Source: a bacterium
Lineage (GTDB): Bacteria > Spirochaetota > UBA4802 > UBA5550
Length of the DNA: 5,314 bases
Direction: 5' to 3'
Assembly: GCA_024224995.1 (NCBI GenBank)
Contig: JAAENB010000663.1
Coordinates: forward strand, 1 to 5,314
A model generated the notes under the pieces. That model saw only the letters and a list, made by a program, of their open reading frames with translations. It was not told the origin of the DNA and searched no databases. Position numbers and translations under genes: made by a program. Numbering within the stretch: position 1 is the stretch's first letter; every line of letters begins with the position of its first letter. Below are positions 5,070-5,314 of the stretch, piece after piece.

Positions 5070-5210
5070 CTCTTAAGAAACTAAATTTTGCTTGTGCGCG
5101 GGCCTTGAAGTAGTATGGGCTCTTTGGATTGCTGCGGAACTCGCTCCGCTCAAACAGTCCTCACAACCCAAAGAGCCCATACTACTTCAAAGCCGGATGC
5201 AGCTCGCAAT
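5070..5210 (-). repeat. Right copy (R) of the 141-bp inverted repeat
   Basis: This is the inverted partner of 1-141. It reads in the sense of the aminotransferase gene and its inner end overlaps that gene's Shine-Dalgarno sequence, ending 13 bp before the start codon. The inner 20 bp carry 3 of the 7 differences between copies, so the conserved core is nearer 1-126 of L (5085-5210 of R). No coding sequence is evident inside it. Confidence 0.93.
5101..5194 (-). repeat. Long hairpin inside repeat copy R
   Basis: Arms 5101-5127 and 5168-5194 are complementary over 27 nt with one non-Watson-Crick position, around a 40-nt loop (5128-5167). Relative to copy L, the substitution at L position 22 restores a pair here (T-A), while the one at L position 20 leaves a G-U wobble. 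As RNA in the aminotransferase sense, the whole 27-nt stem can therefore pair. Confidence 0.9.
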
Positions 5211-5314
5211 GCTATTTAGTTTCTGACGTATTTTTTCCCCACTACACGGAGTCGGTCCTGTCTTAATATACCGGAAAACGTAATTCGGAATGTAACCTAT
5301 GCCGGGAGCGATGC
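5211..5314. other. Right-edge sequence with no supportable gene
   Basis: Two minus-strand frames stay open here. One ends with TAA just outside repeat R (about 26 residues after a TAG, ending VVGKKYVRN). The other runs from the edge into the repeat and stops at 5187-5189. Neither has a start or a recognisable motif. One may be the tail of a gene beyond the window, but neither can be called. Confidence 0.3.

Noticed and set aside
5187..5312. Partial minus-strand reading frame entering repeat R
   Set aside because: About 41 residues with no start, no recognisable motif and a stop inside the repeat; another frame in the same stretch looks equally coding-like.

Overview
The window is a compact, mid-GC bacterial stretch with six protein-coding genes and short intergenic gaps. 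Its most unusual feature is a pair of near-identical 141-bp repeats in inverted orientation, one at each edge, that enclose all six genes. Most genes have clear GGAG/GGAGG ribosome binding sites, which argues against Bacteroidetes, where such sites are usually weak. The mixture of an ECF sigma factor, a small exported protein and many palindromic repeats would suit a spirochaete such as a Treponema relative. That is a guess about lineage, not something the sequence proves.

Layout, left to right: repeat copy L (1-141); a PaaI-like hotdog thioesterase (+, 204-674); a protein with an HD/phosphodiesterase-type metal-binding domain (+, 788-1786); an ECF-type sigma-70 factor on the opposite strand (1789-2337, probably starting at TTG), tail to tail with the HD gene with only 2 bp between stop codons; a divergent 180-bp AT-rich promoter region; a small secreted protein of unknown function (+, 2518-3066); a GC-rich hairpin and a degenerate 14-nt AT-rich repeat; then a minus-strand operon made of a class I/II aminotransferase (3914-5056, upstream) and an omega-amidase-type carbon-nitrogen hydrolase (3120-3926, downstream, 13-nt overlap); repeat copy R (5070-5210); and about 100 bp in which no gene can be supported.

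The clearest functional unit is the aminotransferase/omega-amidase pair. It matches the glutamine transaminase-omega-amidase route, in which a YbdL/MtnE-type enzyme uses glutamine to transaminate a 2-oxoacid such as 4-methylthio-2-oxobutyrate (the last step of methionine salvage), and a YafV/Nit2-type amidase hydrolyses the resulting 2-oxoglutaramate, pulling the reaction forward. The sigma factor and the secreted protein are divergently transcribed from one intergenic region, so the secreted protein is a candidate target, but no anti-sigma gene is present here.

Each repeat folds into a long hairpin (27-nt arms, extendable to about 32 pairs in RNA, with a small inner hairpin). Each copy reads in the same sense as the gene it precedes: L lies before the thioesterase, and R runs into the Shine-Dalgarno region of the aminotransferase. 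They could be a dispersed mobile palindromic element, a structured 5' leader, or both. As long inverted repeats they could also allow inversion of the whole 5-kb block.
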